Source of the DNA: DATARH01 sp035570495
GTDB taxonomy: Bacteria; Pseudomonadota; Alphaproteobacteria; ATCC43930; CGMCC-115725
Reading direction: 5' to 3'
Length of the DNA: 28,117 nucleotides
Assembly (NCBI GenBank): GCA_035570495.1
Contig: DATMLO010000144.1
Location: forward strand, 1 to 28,117
Position 1 is the first letter of the stretch; every line of letters begins with the position of its first letter. The notes below the pieces were generated by a model. It was given only the letters and a program-made list of their open reading frames with translations, had not been told where the DNA came from and ran no database searches. Made by a program: the position numbers and the translations under genes. Positions 7,201-14,984 of this stretch are shown piece by piece.

Positions 7201-7232
7201 CGCGTTGTCTTATCCTATAGGCAAAGGGACAA

Positions 7233-8021
7233 ATGCTACTCGAACGTCAGGACATCAACGCGGCCGGAACGCAATTTGCGGTCTTTCGCGTTGCCGGAAG
7301 CGCGCCTGCCGATGCGCCGGAATTGGTCTGGGCGCATGGTTGGGCGCACAGCCATCTGTCGCTGCTGACGCTCGCGGAGGGGATGCAGGCTCGCGCCGAT
7401 TCGCGGCTGGTCGATTTCCCGGGGTTCGGCGCCTCGGCGCTGCCGCCGGGGCCTTGGGGCACCGAGGACTATGCCGATGCGATGGCCGCCTGGCTCGAAA
7501 GCCTGCCCGCACGCAAGCGGATATGGGTCGGTCACTCGTTCGGCTGCCGCGTCGGGCTGCGGCTCGCGGCGCGCCATCCGGATGCGGTCTCGGCCTTATT
7601 TCTCATCGCCGCGGCCGGCTTGCCGCCGCACCGTTCGCTGGCGACGCGGCTCAGGCGCCTGCCGCGCCGGCTCGCGTTTCGCACAATGCGGGCGATGACT
7701 TCGGAGGGGCCGGCGCGCGACCGGCTGCGTGAGCGTTACGGCGGCAGCGACTATCGCACCGCCGGCGCGATGCGCCCGGTGCTGGTCAAGGCCGTGAACG
7801 AAGACCAGACCGAGGTGGCACAGCGCATCCGACTGCCGGTGGTGCTGGTGCATGGCGAGGACGACACCGAAAGTCCGCCCGAGATCGCAACCCGGCTGCA
7901 CGCGCTGATCCCCGGGTCGCGGTTGCATCTGCTGCGCGGCTTCGACCATCTGACAATCCTCGGCGACGGGCGGCACCAAGTGATCCATCTGCTCGGCGAA
8001 CTGCTCGGGAGCCTCGGATGA
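7233..8021 (+). CDS. Alpha/beta-fold hydrolase linked to a MurF-like ligase
   Basis: A 262-residue alpha/beta hydrolase. The oxyanion region is HGW (35-37), the nucleophile elbow GHSFG (S102), the acid probably D210/D211 in HGEDD and the catalytic His H239 in FDHL, so the triad appears complete. There is no signal peptide, so it should be cytoplasmic. AAAGGG sits about 5 bases before the ATG at 7233. Its stop overlaps the start of the MurF-like gene (ATGA), implying translational coupling. By context it could act on an ester, amide or thioester made or used by the neighbouring ligases; the substrate is unknown. The adjacent Ddl-like gene is transcribed divergently. Confidence 0.85.
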   Translation: MLLERQDINAAGTQFAVFRVAGSAPADAPELVWAHGWAHSHLSLLTLAEGMQARADSRLVDFPGFGASALPPGPWGTEDYADAMAAWLESLPARKRIWVGHSFGCRVGLRLAARHPDAVSALFLIAAAGLPPHRSLATRLRRLPRRLAFRTMRAMTSEGPARDRLRERYGGSDYRTAGAMRPVLVKAVNEDQTEVAQRIRLPVVLVHGEDDTESPPEIATRLHALIPGSRLHLLRGFDHLTILGDGRHQVIHLLGELLGSLG

Positions 8022-9604
8022 GCGGTGTCCTTGTGCTCGCCGGGTTTGCCCTGCTCGCACTCAAGCGGCTGCTGACTTATCTCCATCTTTTCCAACAAGA
8101 AGAATACGATAACCCCCGATTCCTCGCTTGGATTGTGAAGAGCCGGGCTTTCGACCAGCGGTTGTCGTTCGCGCTGGTGGCGGTGTGGCTGATGCAGTTT
8201 GTGCTGCATGCGGTACCGAGCTGGGGGTTTGGCGCGCTCGCCGGCGCGGCATGCGTCGCCGTGGCGGCTTTTGAGCCGGACCCGCGTAAGACCGCCAAGA
8301 AGCGGCTGGCGATGACCGCTCGCGCCAAGCGCATCTATCTCGTTGCGTTGCTGCTTCTGGCGTTTGTCGGCATTGCGGCGGCGCTGCTGACTGGTCCGAT
8401 CCTCTTATGGCTCGCGCCGGTGCAGCTGGTGCCGCTGGCGTTGGTCGCTGGCAATTTGCTGCTCGCGCCATTCGAGGCGAAGACGCAGCGCCGTTATTGG
8501 GACGAGGCGCAAACCATCCTGCGCCGCATCGACCCGATGGTCATCGCGATCACCGGCTCCTACGGCAAGACCTCGGTCAAGCACATCCTCGGCCATGTGC
8601 TCGAAACCGCCGCGCCGACCCTTATCACCCCCGGCAGCGTCAACACAGCGATGGGCATTGCGCGTGTCATTCGCGAACGGCTGCAGCCCCATCAGCGCTA
8701 TTTTGTCGTCGAGATGGGCGCTTATGGGCCGGGCTCGATCCGCCAGCTGTGCGAGCTGACGCCGCCGAAAATGGGCATCGTCACCGCGATCGGCATGGCG
8801 CATTACGAGCGCTTCAAGTCGCTCGAAACCGTCGCCGAGGCCAAGTTCGAGCTCGCCGAGGCGGCAGCGGCGCAAGGCGGCACGGTCATCGCCAATGCCG
8901 ACGTTTTGGAGTTCGCCGTGCCGCAGCGTTTCGCGGCAGCGCATCCGGATATTTTTCTGACGGTCGGGACGAGCGACCGATCCGCCGCCGTCATCACCGC
9001 TATGCGCCAGGACATTGACGGCATTGCCGTCAGCGTCACTTGGCGGGACAGCGCCTATGAGCTGCGGGCCCCGCTCTTCGGCCTGCAGCAGGGCACAAAC
9101 CTGGCGCTTGCCTTCGCCGCTGCTTGCTCTCTCGGTCTCGCGCCCGAGGATGTCGTGGCTAGCTTGCGGTCGCTGCCGCAAATCGCCCATCGGCTCGAGG
9201 TGAAGCGGGAGCCGAACGGCGCCACCCTGATCGACGACGCCTACAACTCGAACCCGGTCGGGTTCGCCGCCGCGCTCGATGTGCTGGATCTGCTGCGCGC
9301 GCCGGGTGGGCGACGCATTCTCGTGACCCCCGGCATGGTCGAGCTGGGCGCCGCGCATGACGACGAGCACCGCCGCATTGGCCGCCTTGCCGCCGCTCAT
9401 GTCGATGTGCTGGTCGCGGTGGCGCCGCATCGCGTCGCGCCACTCGCGGAGTCCTTCAAGGAGGCGGCGCCTGAGGCGCAAATCGTCTCCTGCCCCGGTT
9501 TTGCCGAGGCGCAAGCCTGGATGGCGCGCAATGTCGTGTCGGGCGACGTCGTGCTGCTGGAGAACGATCTGCCCGACCTTCTGGAACAGAAGCTGCGGCT
9601 TTAG
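8018..9604 (+). CDS. Membrane-anchored MurF-like Mur ligase family protein
   Basis: A 528-residue protein in two parts. Residues 1-150 carry about four or five hydrophobic segments (near 3-21, 48-66, 69-85, 106-124 and 127-150). Residues 170-528 are the central and C-terminal Mur ligase domains: the P-loop ITGSYGKTS at 178-186, the MurF-like VEMGAYGPGSI at 231-241, HYERFKSLE, HRLEV near 391 and the MurF hallmark DDAYNSNP at 406-413. Mur ligases form amide bonds through an acyl-phosphate made from ATP. The UDP-MurNAc-binding N-terminal domain of true MurF is absent, so the acceptor is probably membrane-bound or otherwise not UDP-linked (inference). The gene starts inside the stop of the hydrolase (ATGA) and ends 98 bases before a convergent methyltransferase. 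Confidence 0.88.
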   Translation: MSGVLVLAGFALLALKRLLTYLHLFQQEEYDNPRFLAWIVKSRAFDQRLSFALVAVWLMQFVLHAVPSWGFGALAGAACVAVAAFEPDPRKTAKKRLAMTARAKRIYLVALLLLAFVGIAAALLTGPILLWLAPVQLVPLALVAGNLLLAPFEAKTQRRYWDEAQTILRRIDPMVIAITGSYGKTSVKHILGHVLETAAPTLITPGSVNTAMGIARVIRERLQPHQRYFVVEMGAYGPGSIRQLCELTPPKMGIVTAIGMAHYERFKSLETVAEAKFELAEAAAAQGGTVIANADVLEFAVPQRFAAAHPDIFLTVGTSDRSAAVITAMRQDIDGIAVSVTWRDSAYELRAPLFGLQQGTNLALAFAAACSLGLAPEDVVASLRSLPQIAHRLEVKREPNGATLIDDAYNSNPVGFAAALDVLDLLRAPGGRRILVTPGMVELGAAHDDEHRRIGRLAAAHVDVLVAVAPHRVAPLAESFKEAAPEAQIVSCPGFAEAQAWMARNVVSGDVVLLENDLPDLLEQKLRL

Positions 9605-9615
9605 GTTGTCTTGGT

Positions 9616-9695
9616 GTCATTCCGGCGAAAGCCGGAACCCACTTTCCCGAGCCAAAGACAGTTGAACGGTGGGTCCCGGCCTGCGCCGGGACGAC
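9616..9695. repeat. Large imperfect inverted repeat, REP-like
   Basis: Two 27-base arms (9616-9642 and 9669-9695) are inverted copies with five mismatches. Each arm is itself a small hairpin (CCGGCGAAAGCCGG in the first). The form TCATTCCGGCGAAAGCCGGAA is typical of short intergenic palindromes dispersed in alphaproteobacterial genomes. It sits between the convergent stops of the MurF-like gene and the methyltransferase and overlaps neither. Confidence 0.8.
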
Positions 9696-9715
9696 AAGAG
9701 CTCAAGCTCTTGTCG
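9692..9715. terminator. Hairpin straddling the methyltransferase stop codon
   Basis: An 11-base perfect stem (9692-9702 and 9705-9715) with a 2-base loop, at the point where plus- and minus-strand genes converge. The minus-strand stop codon (9702-9704) lies at the loop. There is no T-tract, so it may be a bidirectional terminator or an mRNA 3' end stabiliser. Confidence 0.5.
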
Positions 9716-10547
9716 CCTTGGCGATCAGCACCGTCCCCGGCAGGCGCATCCCGGCGCGCGTCAGATAGGGCGCATAGGCGGAAGCGGTTTCGGTGACGAT
9801 CGCCTCACGCACGGTGTCGGGCGCCTGTTTTTCTTCCATCAGCCGCCACGCTGGGCCGAATATCGCGGCGTGTTCCGCTTCGCTTTTCGCGGTCATGCCG
9901 ATGATCTTGAAGCCTTGCGGCGCGATGTCGATCTCGGCGAACCCGGCTTTCGCCAGGATGTCGCGCAGATAATCGGGATCGCGAAACGCCATCGGCCCCG
10001 GCGCGCGTGGGTCGACGGGCGCCGGGTCGCCGAGATGTTTCACCGCGATGTCGAACGGGATCTTCCAATGCGCGTTCTCGGCCATCGACGCCCAGACGGC
10101 CATGCACAGTCGCCCGCCCTTACGCAGGCCGGCGAAGAGGTTGGTGAAGGCGACGACCGGGTCGGCGAAAAACATCACACCAAAGCGCGAGATCAGCAGG
10201 TCGAAACTGTCCGCCCGGAAGCGGTGAACCTGCGCATCGGCCTGTATCAGCGTGACGTTCTTTACGCCCGCCTTGGCGACATTCTCCTTCGCCTGCGCCA
10301 GCATCGGCGCCGAGATGTCGATGCCGGTGACCTGGCCGCCAAGCGACACCGCCTGCGCGAAGGGGATCGCCGTCGCGCCGGTGCCGCAGCCGATATCGAG
10401 CACGCGCTCGCCGGGCTGTGGCGCCGCCTCGCGCTGCAACAAATGCGCGACCTCGATATTGCGCGCCTCCTGAAGCCCGGCGCGCGCGACCCAGCGCGGC
10501 CCGGCGACCTCATTCCAGTGGCGCTCCATGGCCGCGTTGTCGGGCAT
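9702..10547 (-). CDS. Class I SAM-dependent methyltransferase (UbiE/Methyltransf_11 type)
   Basis: A 281-residue cytoplasmic methyltransferase. Motif I is RVLDIGCGTGATAIPFA (about 48-64), followed by VTGIDIS and MLAQAKEN (post-I), then FDLLISRFGVMFFADP as motif II/III and LRKGGRLCMAVW. The N-terminal WNEVAGPRWVAR is common in a group of uncharacterised methyltransferases; the substrate is unknown. The ATG at 10547 is preceded by GGAGG at 5 bases; a TTG three bases upstream is less likely. It is the last gene of a minus-strand group with the CoA-transferase and GST (gaps of 22 and 50 bases). Its 3' end lies in a hairpin next to a palindromic repeat. Confidence 0.92.
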   Translation of the reverse strand: MPDNAAMERHWNEVAGPRWVARAGLQEARNIEVAHLLQREAAPQPGERVLDIGCGTGATAIPFAQAVSLGGQVTGIDISAPMLAQAKENVAKAGVKNVTLIQADAQVHRFRADSFDLLISRFGVMFFADPVVAFTNLFAGLRKGGRLCMAVWASMAENAHWKIPFDIAVKHLGDPAPVDPRAPGPMAFRDPDYLRDILAKAGFAEIDIAPQGFKIIGMTAKSEAEHAAIFGPAWRLMEEKQAPDTVREAIVTETASAYAPYLTRAGMRLPGTVLIAKATRA

Positions 10548-10597
10548 CAAAGCCTCCGCTGCGGTGACATGCTCCGGATGATAGTCAGCCGTAGCGA

Positions 10598-11215
10598 CTA
10601 GGCTACGCCTTCCTGCTGCATGGCGCGCTGCACCGCCGGGCGCGATTTCATGCGCTCGTAATGCGCCGCGACATTGGCGGGCAGCTTCATGTTGAGCCGA
10701 GCGGCTGCCCAGAACTCGACATAGAACACCGCCGCGTCGGCCGTCGACAGGCTGTCGCCGCCGAGATAGCTCTTGCCGGCGAGCGCCTTGTCGAGGATCT
10801 GAAAGCCCTTCTCGACCATCTCTCGGCCGCGCGTCTTGACCGCATCTTCCTGGTCGGCGGGGCCGAAATTACCGGGCCGGAAGATGCGCGCGAAACCCTG
10901 GCCGTGCATCGTGCCGACCGCATATTCCATCGCCTCGTAGGCGCGCACCTCGGTTTCGAGATCGCCGGGGATCAGCTTCGCCTGCGGGTTGGTCTTGGCG
11001 AGATAGGTGGCGATCGCCGGGAACTCGGTAAGGATCGAGCCATCGTCGCGTTCCAGCGCCGGCACTTTCGACTTGGCGCTGACGGAGGTGAATTCCGGTT
11101 TGTACTGCGCGCCCTCGCGCAGATTGACGGCCTGCAGGTCGTAGGGCTTGCCGATTTCCTCGAGCAGCACGTGGATGCCGATCGAGCAGACGCCGGGGGC
11201 ATAATAGAGCTTCAT
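10598..11215 (-). CDS. Glutathione S-transferase, beta-class-like
   Basis: A 205-residue GST with an N-terminal thioredoxin-fold domain (1-80) and a C-terminal helical domain. MKLYYAPGVCSIGIHVLLEE carries C10 at the position of the catalytic Cys in bacterial beta-class enzymes. KVPALERDDGSILTE holds the cis-Pro and the Glu/Ser glutathione-binding loop, and LSTADAAVFYV is the N-capping box of the C-terminal domain. The length is normal. AGGAG lies upstream of the ATG at 11215. It is 22 bases downstream of the CoA-transferase gene and probably co-transcribed. The role (detoxification or isomerisation of a CoA-pathway intermediate) is only inferred. Confidence 0.93.
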   Translation of the reverse strand: MKLYYAPGVCSIGIHVLLEEIGKPYDLQAVNLREGAQYKPEFTSVSAKSKVPALERDDGSILTEFPAIATYLAKTNPQAKLIPGDLETEVRAYEAMEYAVGTMHGQGFARIFRPGNFGPADQEDAVKTRGREMVEKGFQILDKALAGKSYLGGDSLSTADAAVFYVEFWAAARLNMKLPANVAAHYERMKSRPAVQRAMQQEGVA

Positions 11216-11237
11216 GGGGAATGCTCCTGAGAGTGGG

Positions 11238-12479
11238 TTACTTGCCGAGCACGCCGTCGGCTTTGAGGCCGTCGATCTCGCCGGCGCTCATGCCGAGCCA
11301 GCCCTGCAGCACTTCACCGGTGTGCTGGCCGAGCAGCGGCGACGGCTTGACCTTTGCCGGCGAGCCGTCAAAGCGCACCGGCCAGGCCGGCATCTTGACC
11401 TTGCCCGTCGTCGGGTGCTCGAAGGTCTGCATGATGCCGCGCTCGGCAAGCGACTCGTCCGCCATAAGCTCGGCCGTATCGAACACGGCGCCGGCCGGCA
11501 CGCCCGCCTCGCCGATCCGCTTCATCGCCTCTTCCTTGCTGTGCTCGCGGGTCCAGGCGGAGATGATCTCGTCGACCTCGGCGGCGCGCTCGCTTCGCGC
11601 ATTCTGCGTGTCGTAACGCTCGTTGCCCGACAGGTCCTCGCGGCCGATGACCTTGAGCAGACGCTGCCAGTGCTCTGGGTTGGCGCGGCTGCAGAAGACA
11701 TAGACGTAGTCGTTCGGGCCACCCGGCTTGCACGGGTAGAGCGCCGACGGCACCAGCCCGCCGGGTTGCGACTTGGCGCTGCCGCCGCGCGGCGGCGCCT
11801 TGCCCGACAGCTGGGTACGCGAGAAGGGCACGCGCATGTAGTGGATCATCGCGTCCTGCATCGCGACCTGAAGCCGGCGGCCCTGACCCGTCTTCGACCG
11901 CTTGTAGAGCGCGCCGAGGATGCTGATCGCCATCAACATGCCGGTGCCGGTGTCGCCAAAGCTGGGGCCGGGCTTGACCGGCGCCTGCCCGGCCTCGCCG
12001 GTAACGCTGGTCGGGCCGCCCGCGGCCTGGGCGATCATGTCAAAGGCGAGGTTTCGCTCGTACGGGCTACCGGTGCCAAAGCCCTTGACCTGGCAATAGA
12101 TGATGCCCGGGTTGATCTTCTTGACCTCGTCATAGCCGAGGCCCAAGCGCTCGATCGTGCCGGGCGCCATGTTCTCGATCGTGACGTCGGCCTGCTTCAG
12201 CAGCTCGCGGACGATTTCGAGACCGCGCGGCGACTTGAGATTGACCGTCAACGACTTCTTGTTGGCGTTGAACTGGTGGAAATACCACGGATCCTTGTCC
12301 GGCGCGCCGGGGCCGGCGAGACGGCGGCCGGGGTCGCCGGTCAGCGGGTTCTCGATCTTGACCACCTCGGCGCCGAGCCAGGCCAGCGACTCGGTACAGG
12401 ACGGCCCTGCCTCGAATTGGGTGAAGTCGACGATTTTGATGCCTTCGAGGCAATCGATCTCAACGCCGAGATTGGCCAT
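11238..12479 (-). CDS. CaiB/BaiF-type (class III) CoA-transferase
   Basis: A 413-residue family III CoA-transferase, which moves CoA between carboxylic acids through an aspartyl-anhydride intermediate. The likely catalytic Asp is D176 in GDTGTGM, matching D169 of formyl-CoA transferase. Other family marks are IKIVDFTQFEAGP, AEVVKIENPLTGDPGRR, NKKSLTVNLKSPRG and VTIENMAPGTIERLGLGY. The frame extends upstream to 12611, but the ATG at 12479 has an AGGGAG site and matches the family start. It leads an operon with GST and a methyltransferase. No oxalyl-CoA decarboxylase was identified, so an oxalate role is not supported; the substrate is unknown. Confidence 0.93.
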   Translation of the reverse strand: MANLGVEIDCLEGIKIVDFTQFEAGPSCTESLAWLGAEVVKIENPLTGDPGRRLAGPGAPDKDPWYFHQFNANKKSLTVNLKSPRGLEIVRELLKQADVTIENMAPGTIERLGLGYDEVKKINPGIIYCQVKGFGTGSPYERNLAFDMIAQAAGGPTSVTGEAGQAPVKPGPSFGDTGTGMLMAISILGALYKRSKTGQGRRLQVAMQDAMIHYMRVPFSRTQLSGKAPPRGGSAKSQPGGLVPSALYPCKPGGPNDYVYVFCSRANPEHWQRLLKVIGREDLSGNERYDTQNARSERAAEVDEIISAWTREHSKEEAMKRIGEAGVPAGAVFDTAELMADESLAERGIMQTFEHPTTGKVKMPAWPVRFDGSPAKVKPSPLLGQHTGEVLQGWLGMSAGEIDGLKADGVLGK

Positions 12480-12632
12480 GGCTCGCTCCCTGGAAGCTTG
12501 TTCGAGAAACAGTAGCGCAACGAGGCGATTTCCAACACGGCTATTGCCGTCAGCCAGTGGCGCAGGGCGCAAGCAGGAGAAGCTCGTTTCACGCGATCGC
12601 GATATCCGCACTGCGGATACCGGCCTTGGATT

Positions 12633-13676
12633 TTACTCTGCTGTCAGCAACGTAAACGGGGCTTCCGAAGAGAGCAGCACAAATGCATTCTGTTCGCCTT
12701 GAAATCTCAGTTCTAATTCGCAGGAGATGTTGGAATCTGCGGGGACGTTCAGCACGAGGGGATCGAAGTTGACCACGCCTGTCAGGTTGCCCGGAGAAAT
12801 TTGCAAGGTTCCAACAACATTCGTATTCTGGTGGCCCTTACCAGTGATGTGAAAATCTGGGGAGAAACCTTGATAAATTAAAAAGAAGTGCAATTCTCCG
12901 GGTCCACTCGCCTGCCTGATATCAAATTTGATCCCGCTAATTCTTTCATTGCGGAGACCGTATTGATTCAGCTTGCGGGAAAGCCTCGAAATCTGAATTT
13001 CCTCGGGCGGGAGGAGCACGCTCCAACTGACGCTTGCCTCCGAGATCGATCCCTCCGCGCTGGCTCCGCTGAGCAACTTTCCATCGTAGAATAGCGTCCA
13101 GGCCGGATTCCAGCTCAGAAATGTCGAAACTGCAGATCGGGGGCCATCCTGCTCCATATTGTCGACTACGATCGCACCGCTGGGTCTGAGGCTGTAAGAC
13201 GCGCTTAAAATGTCGAAGAGTGCGTACTGAAAGCTGTGATGCCCATCAACGAACACTAGTCCGAGAGGCGACGCACCGCCAACGGGGACCCTTGCGTCCT
13301 CGAGTTCCAGAAAGAAGTCCATCGAACTGATCGGCTTATACTCGACGACCTTTCGGAGCTCCTCGGGCCATCCCGCGATTATCCCCGGCGCGCGGTGTGC
13401 GCCGAATGGGTCAATGGTGACCAGCTTTGTTGGACAATTGCCATTGACGATCGCCTCTGCCAGTATCCGTGATGTGTCCGCAAATAATGTCCCGATTTCG
13501 AGACAGAGTGGTGGTCGTAAATATTGGATTAAGGAATACAGTAAGGCCACTTCTTCAAGGGCGGTAAAGCTTGCGTGACCAGAAAATCGGCGTTTAAGCT
13601 GATCCGCCAGCTCTTGAAACGCTGAACTTGCGCTGTGTTTTACAATCCAGTCACTTAATTTTTCTCCTGAGGTCAC
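12633..13676 (-). CDS. Methyltransf_24-type methyltransferase with C-terminal beta domain
   Basis: A 347-residue protein. Residues about 40-185 form a class I methyltransferase domain like those of TylF/cephalosporin-hydroxylase-type proteins: CLEIGTLFADTSRIL (58-72), LVTIDPFGAH (85-94), LVFVDGHHSFQYALFDI and GAIVVDNM. Residues about 230-347 look beta-rich, without recognised motifs. The only good start in frame is GTG at 13676; it lacks a Shine-Dalgarno site but overlaps the stop of a 15-codon upstream ORF (GTGA). The region appears AT-richer than its neighbours and uses less GC-biased codons, which suggests recent acquisition. Such enzymes often decorate sugars or antibiotics; the substrate is unknown. 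It stands alone between two minus-strand operons. Confidence 0.8.
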   Translation of the reverse strand: MTSGEKLSDWIVKHSASSAFQELADQLKRRFSGHASFTALEEVALLYSLIQYLRPPLCLEIGTLFADTSRILAEAIVNGNCPTKLVTIDPFGAHRAPGIIAGWPEELRKVVEYKPISSMDFFLELEDARVPVGGASPLGLVFVDGHHSFQYALFDILSASYSLRPSGAIVVDNMEQDGPRSAVSTFLSWNPAWTLFYDGKLLSGASAEGSISEASVSWSVLLPPEEIQISRLSRKLNQYGLRNERISGIKFDIRQASGPGELHFFLIYQGFSPDFHITGKGHQNTNVVGTLQISPGNLTGVVNFDPLVLNVPADSNISCELELRFQGEQNAFVLLSSEAPFTLLTAE

Positions 13677-13720
13677 AGGAATAACGCCGTGCAGCTAGAC
13701 GAGTTGTTTAGATTCGCCAT
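13673..13720 (-). CDS. 15-codon leader ORF or displaced start of the methyltransferase
   Basis: ATG at 13720 with AGGAAG about 7 bases upstream encodes MANLNNSSSCTALFL and stops at a TGA that overlaps the GTG of the methyltransferase. It is either a coupling leader peptide or the original N-terminus cut off by a frameshift. Ser-rich composition gives no function. Confidence 0.35.
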   Translation of the reverse strand: MANLNNSSSCTALFL

Positions 13721-13781
13721 AGTTCGCTTCCTGAGCGGTTGCTCGCGACGATAGCGCATCGAGGGGCGGCGCGGAAACCGA

Positions 13782-14963
13782 TTACCCCGTCAGCCGATCC
13801 AACCGCTTCTCGACCAGCTTGACAAACAGGCTCGAGCCGAAGGGCAATGCGGCATCGTTGAAATCGTAGCCGGGGTTGTGCACCTCGCAGGCGCCTTCGC
13901 CGACCACGTCGCCATTGCCGATCTGGATGTAGGCGCCGGGCACCGCGCGCAGCATGGCGGCGAAATCCTCGGACGCCATGGTGGGGATCATTGCGCGGTT
14001 GACGTTCTCCTCGCCGACCAGTTCGGCGGCGCAGTCGAGGATGAATTGCGTCTCGTCGGCATGGTTCATCAAGACCGGGAACAGCACACGGAAATCGAGC
14101 TCGGCTGTGGCGCCAAACCCGGCGGCGATGCTTTCGGTGAGCTGGCGTATCCGCTCCTCGATGAGCTTCATGACCTGGTCGCTGAAGCAGCGCACTGTGC
14201 CGCCCAGCACCGCCTTGTCGGGGATCACATTATAGGCCTGGCCGGCATGAAAGCGGGTCACGCTGACCACCGCCGTTTCGACCGGCCGCACATTGCGGGA
14301 CACGATCGTCTGCAGCGCCGAGGCGACCGCCGAGCCGACGACGACCGGGTCGACGCTCGACTCGGGCCGCGCCCCATGGGCCCCCACGCCGGTGATGGTG
14401 ATGTCGAAATACGCGCCGCCCGCCATCATCGCACCGGGCTTGGTCTGGAACTTGCCGACTGCCAGTCCCGGCCGGTTGTGCATCCCGAAGATCACGTCGC
14501 ACGGGAAGCGATTAAAGAGCCCATCGTCGAGCATCGCCGACGCGCCGCCGAGGCCCTCCTCCGCCGGCTGAAAGATGAAATGCACGGTGCCGTCGAAATT
14601 CTTGGTCTGCGACAGGTAGCGCGCCGCGCCCAGGAGCATCGTCGTGTGCCCGTCGTGACCGCAGGCGTGCATCTTGCCGTCATTCGTCGAGCGATGGCCA
14701 AAGCTGTTCGCTTCGAGAATGGGCAGGCAATCCATGTCGGCGCGCAGGCCGATCGAGCGCGGCGAGTTGCCGGAGCGCAGCCGTCCGACTAACCCGGTCT
14801 TGCCGACACCGCGCGTCACCTCGATCCCGTACTCCTCGAGATGCAAGGCGACGAGGTCGGCGGTGCGCGTCTCCTCAAAGCCCAATTCCGGGTGGGCGTG
14901 GATGTCGCGGCGGATGTGGGTCAGCGCGTCGTGGAATTGGGTGATCGCGTCAAGCGGCGGCAT
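13782..14963 (-). CDS. M20-family amidohydrolase (hippurate hydrolase/AbgA type)
   Basis: A 393-residue metal-dependent amidohydrolase that cleaves N-acyl amino acids or similar amides. Metal-site motifs are RADMD (74-78), HACGHDGH (99-106), with C101 as the family Cys ligand, and PAEEG (E135/E136). GVGAHGARPE lies in the dimerisation domain, and SEDFA near the C-terminus supplies the last metal ligand region. The N-terminal HAHPELGFEE is typical of the hippurate hydrolase / IAA-amino-acid hydrolase group. No signal peptide is present. GGAG precedes the ATG at 14963. It is 21 bases downstream of the TauE-like permease, so transport and hydrolysis may be linked. Confidence 0.94.
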   Translation of the reverse strand: MPPLDAITQFHDALTHIRRDIHAHPELGFEETRTADLVALHLEEYGIEVTRGVGKTGLVGRLRSGNSPRSIGLRADMDCLPILEANSFGHRSTNDGKMHACGHDGHTTMLLGAARYLSQTKNFDGTVHFIFQPAEEGLGGASAMLDDGLFNRFPCDVIFGMHNRPGLAVGKFQTKPGAMMAGGAYFDITITGVGAHGARPESSVDPVVVGSAVASALQTIVSRNVRPVETAVVSVTRFHAGQAYNVIPDKAVLGGTVRCFSDQVMKLIEERIRQLTESIAAGFGATAELDFRVLFPVLMNHADETQFILDCAAELVGEENVNRAMIPTMASEDFAAMLRAVPGAYIQIGNGDVVGEGACEVHNPGYDFNDAALPFGSSLFVKLVEKRLDRLTG

Positions 14964-14984
14964 AAAAGTTCTCCGGAAATTTCC

